From VRUE01 sp963753585 (GTDB lineage: Bacteria > Actinomycetota > Thermoleophilia > Solirubrobacterales > 70-9), in the NCBI GenBank assembly GCA_963753585.1, contig CAVWCU010000002.1, positions 272,965 to 336,964 of the forward strand: 64,000 nucleotides of DNA. Reading direction: 5' to 3'. The notes beneath the pieces are model-generated. The model made no database searches. It saw only the letters and a list, made by a program, of their open reading frames with translations, and was not told the origin of the DNA. Positions 63,481 to 64,000 of this stretch are shown here, piece by piece; positions within the stretch are counted from its first letter, which is position 1; each line of letters opens with the position of its first letter. Position numbers and translations under genes: made by a program.

Positions 63481-64000
63481 CTAGGCCTCGCTTGAAAGCT
63501 GGTTTCGGACATGCCATACACGCTGGATCGTCGTGACGATGGTCAGCGCCGCGATCACGTAGACCGCGGGCGCCAGAAGTTCGAAGTCGCCGATCCCGGC
63601 GCCCTTGGCGAAGACCAAGCCGATGGAGAGTATGACTACCCGCACCGGTCGCGTCGCCAACCCGACCTTGCACTCGACCCCGAGCGCCTCGGCGCGGGCG
63701 CGCGTGTAGGAGACCATCAGCGAGCCGAGCACGGCGACGACGCACATCGCGGCGGCGAAATCGTCGCCCGGTCGCGGCGAAGTAGCCGGCGACGGCGGCG
63801 AGCACGATCCCCTCCTCGATGCGGTCCAGGGTCGAGTCGAGGAAGGCGCCGAAGAGCGTGCCCTTGCCCGACATCCGCGAGTAGCGGCCGTCGAGCGTGT
63901 CCATCACCGAGCCGACGATGAAGGCGACGCCGGCGAGGAAGAAGAGGCGCTGGGTGACCAGGGCGGCGGCGACCAGGTTGCCGACCAGGCCGGCGATCGA
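63481..64000 (-). CDS. CDP-alcohol phosphatidyltransferase (phosphatidylinositol-phosphate synthase-like), partial
   Basis: Cut at its 5' end by the window edge. About 170 residues remain, joined across one extra base near 63780. The CDP-alcohol motif is DTLDGRYSRMSGKGTLFGAF followed by LDSTLDR, where Ser replaces the usual Ala before Arg, as in actinobacterial phosphatidylinositol-phosphate synthases. Four to five helices follow, with YTRARAEALGVECKVGLATR, a segment also typical of that group. Ino1 is encoded directly downstream on the same strand, which supports inositol phosphate as the acceptor. Confidence 0.8.

Noticed and set aside
1..64000. CRISPR arrays, rRNA operons, complete insertion sequences, prophage
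   Set aside because: No regularly spaced repeats, rRNA sequence, transposase or phage structural genes were recognised.

Overview
The window is a GC-rich stretch (roughly two thirds G+C) packed with short intergenic gaps and many 4-base ATGA/GTGA overlaps. It carries a B12-dependent ribonucleotide reductase, an F420/FMN luciferase-type oxidoreductase, an MpaB-type oxygenase, inositol-phosphate synthase next to a phosphatidylinositol-type CDP-alcohol transferase, and many genes that look leaderless. Together these point to an actinobacterium, most plausibly the class Thermoleophilia (Solirubrobacterales). That placement is inference from gene content; no rRNA is present.

Layout. 0-5.6 kb: end of folE2, pgsA, an MMPL exporter, a ferritin-like lipoprotein, a winged-helix regulator and a family 5 uracil-DNA glycosylase. 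5.6-12.7 kb: a paralogous winged-helix regulator divergent from an RRE-ThiF protein, tRNA-Thr, a two-component system, a GT2/DUF2304 pair, then holB and tmk. 12.8-23 kb: an archaeal-type topoisomerase I divergent from an NDP-sugar epimerase, a siroheme-type dehydrogenase, a hemolysin III protein, nrdJ, a P450 and an esterase. 23-30 kb: a CsoR-controlled DUF4396 membrane protein, a MacB-like ABC exporter, a HAD phosphatase, an MFS transporter and a thioesterase. 30-46.4 kb: msrB, a NarL regulator, serS, cytochrome c, a GGDEF-EAL protein, TetR/cupin and XRE units, tRNA-Asp, a secreted zinc protease, an FtsH-like protease, MpaB and four tandem paralogous secreted proteins of unknown function. 47.2-49.2 kb: a 2-kb element inserted in tRNA-Val, bounded by 49-bp direct repeats and carrying a three-gene module that ends in a PIN-domain toxin. 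49.3-60.2 kb: two SDRs, lysS-prmC-lgt, a MITE-like element, argF divergent from a phosphodiesterase-fold protein, a histone-like protein, an RNA methyltransferase, an LLM oxidoreductase and a YqhA-family protein. 60.2-64 kb: a family 4-like uracil-DNA glycosylase, a glycosyltransferase-PHP protein, ino1 and a CDP-alcohol transferase.

Two themes stand out. First, at least twenty genes start 6 to 10 bases after a -10-like hexamer (TANNNT or close) with no Shine-Dalgarno sequence, so leaderless transcription seems to be the default. One of these genes has ATC where a start codon should be, and argF shares one symmetric -10 with its divergent neighbour. Second, all reading-frame breaks fall in 23.7-29.4 kb and 61.0-64.0 kb, and each is repaired by removing one base. 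Those genes are therefore described as intact genes with probable single-base insertion errors, not as decayed pseudogenes.
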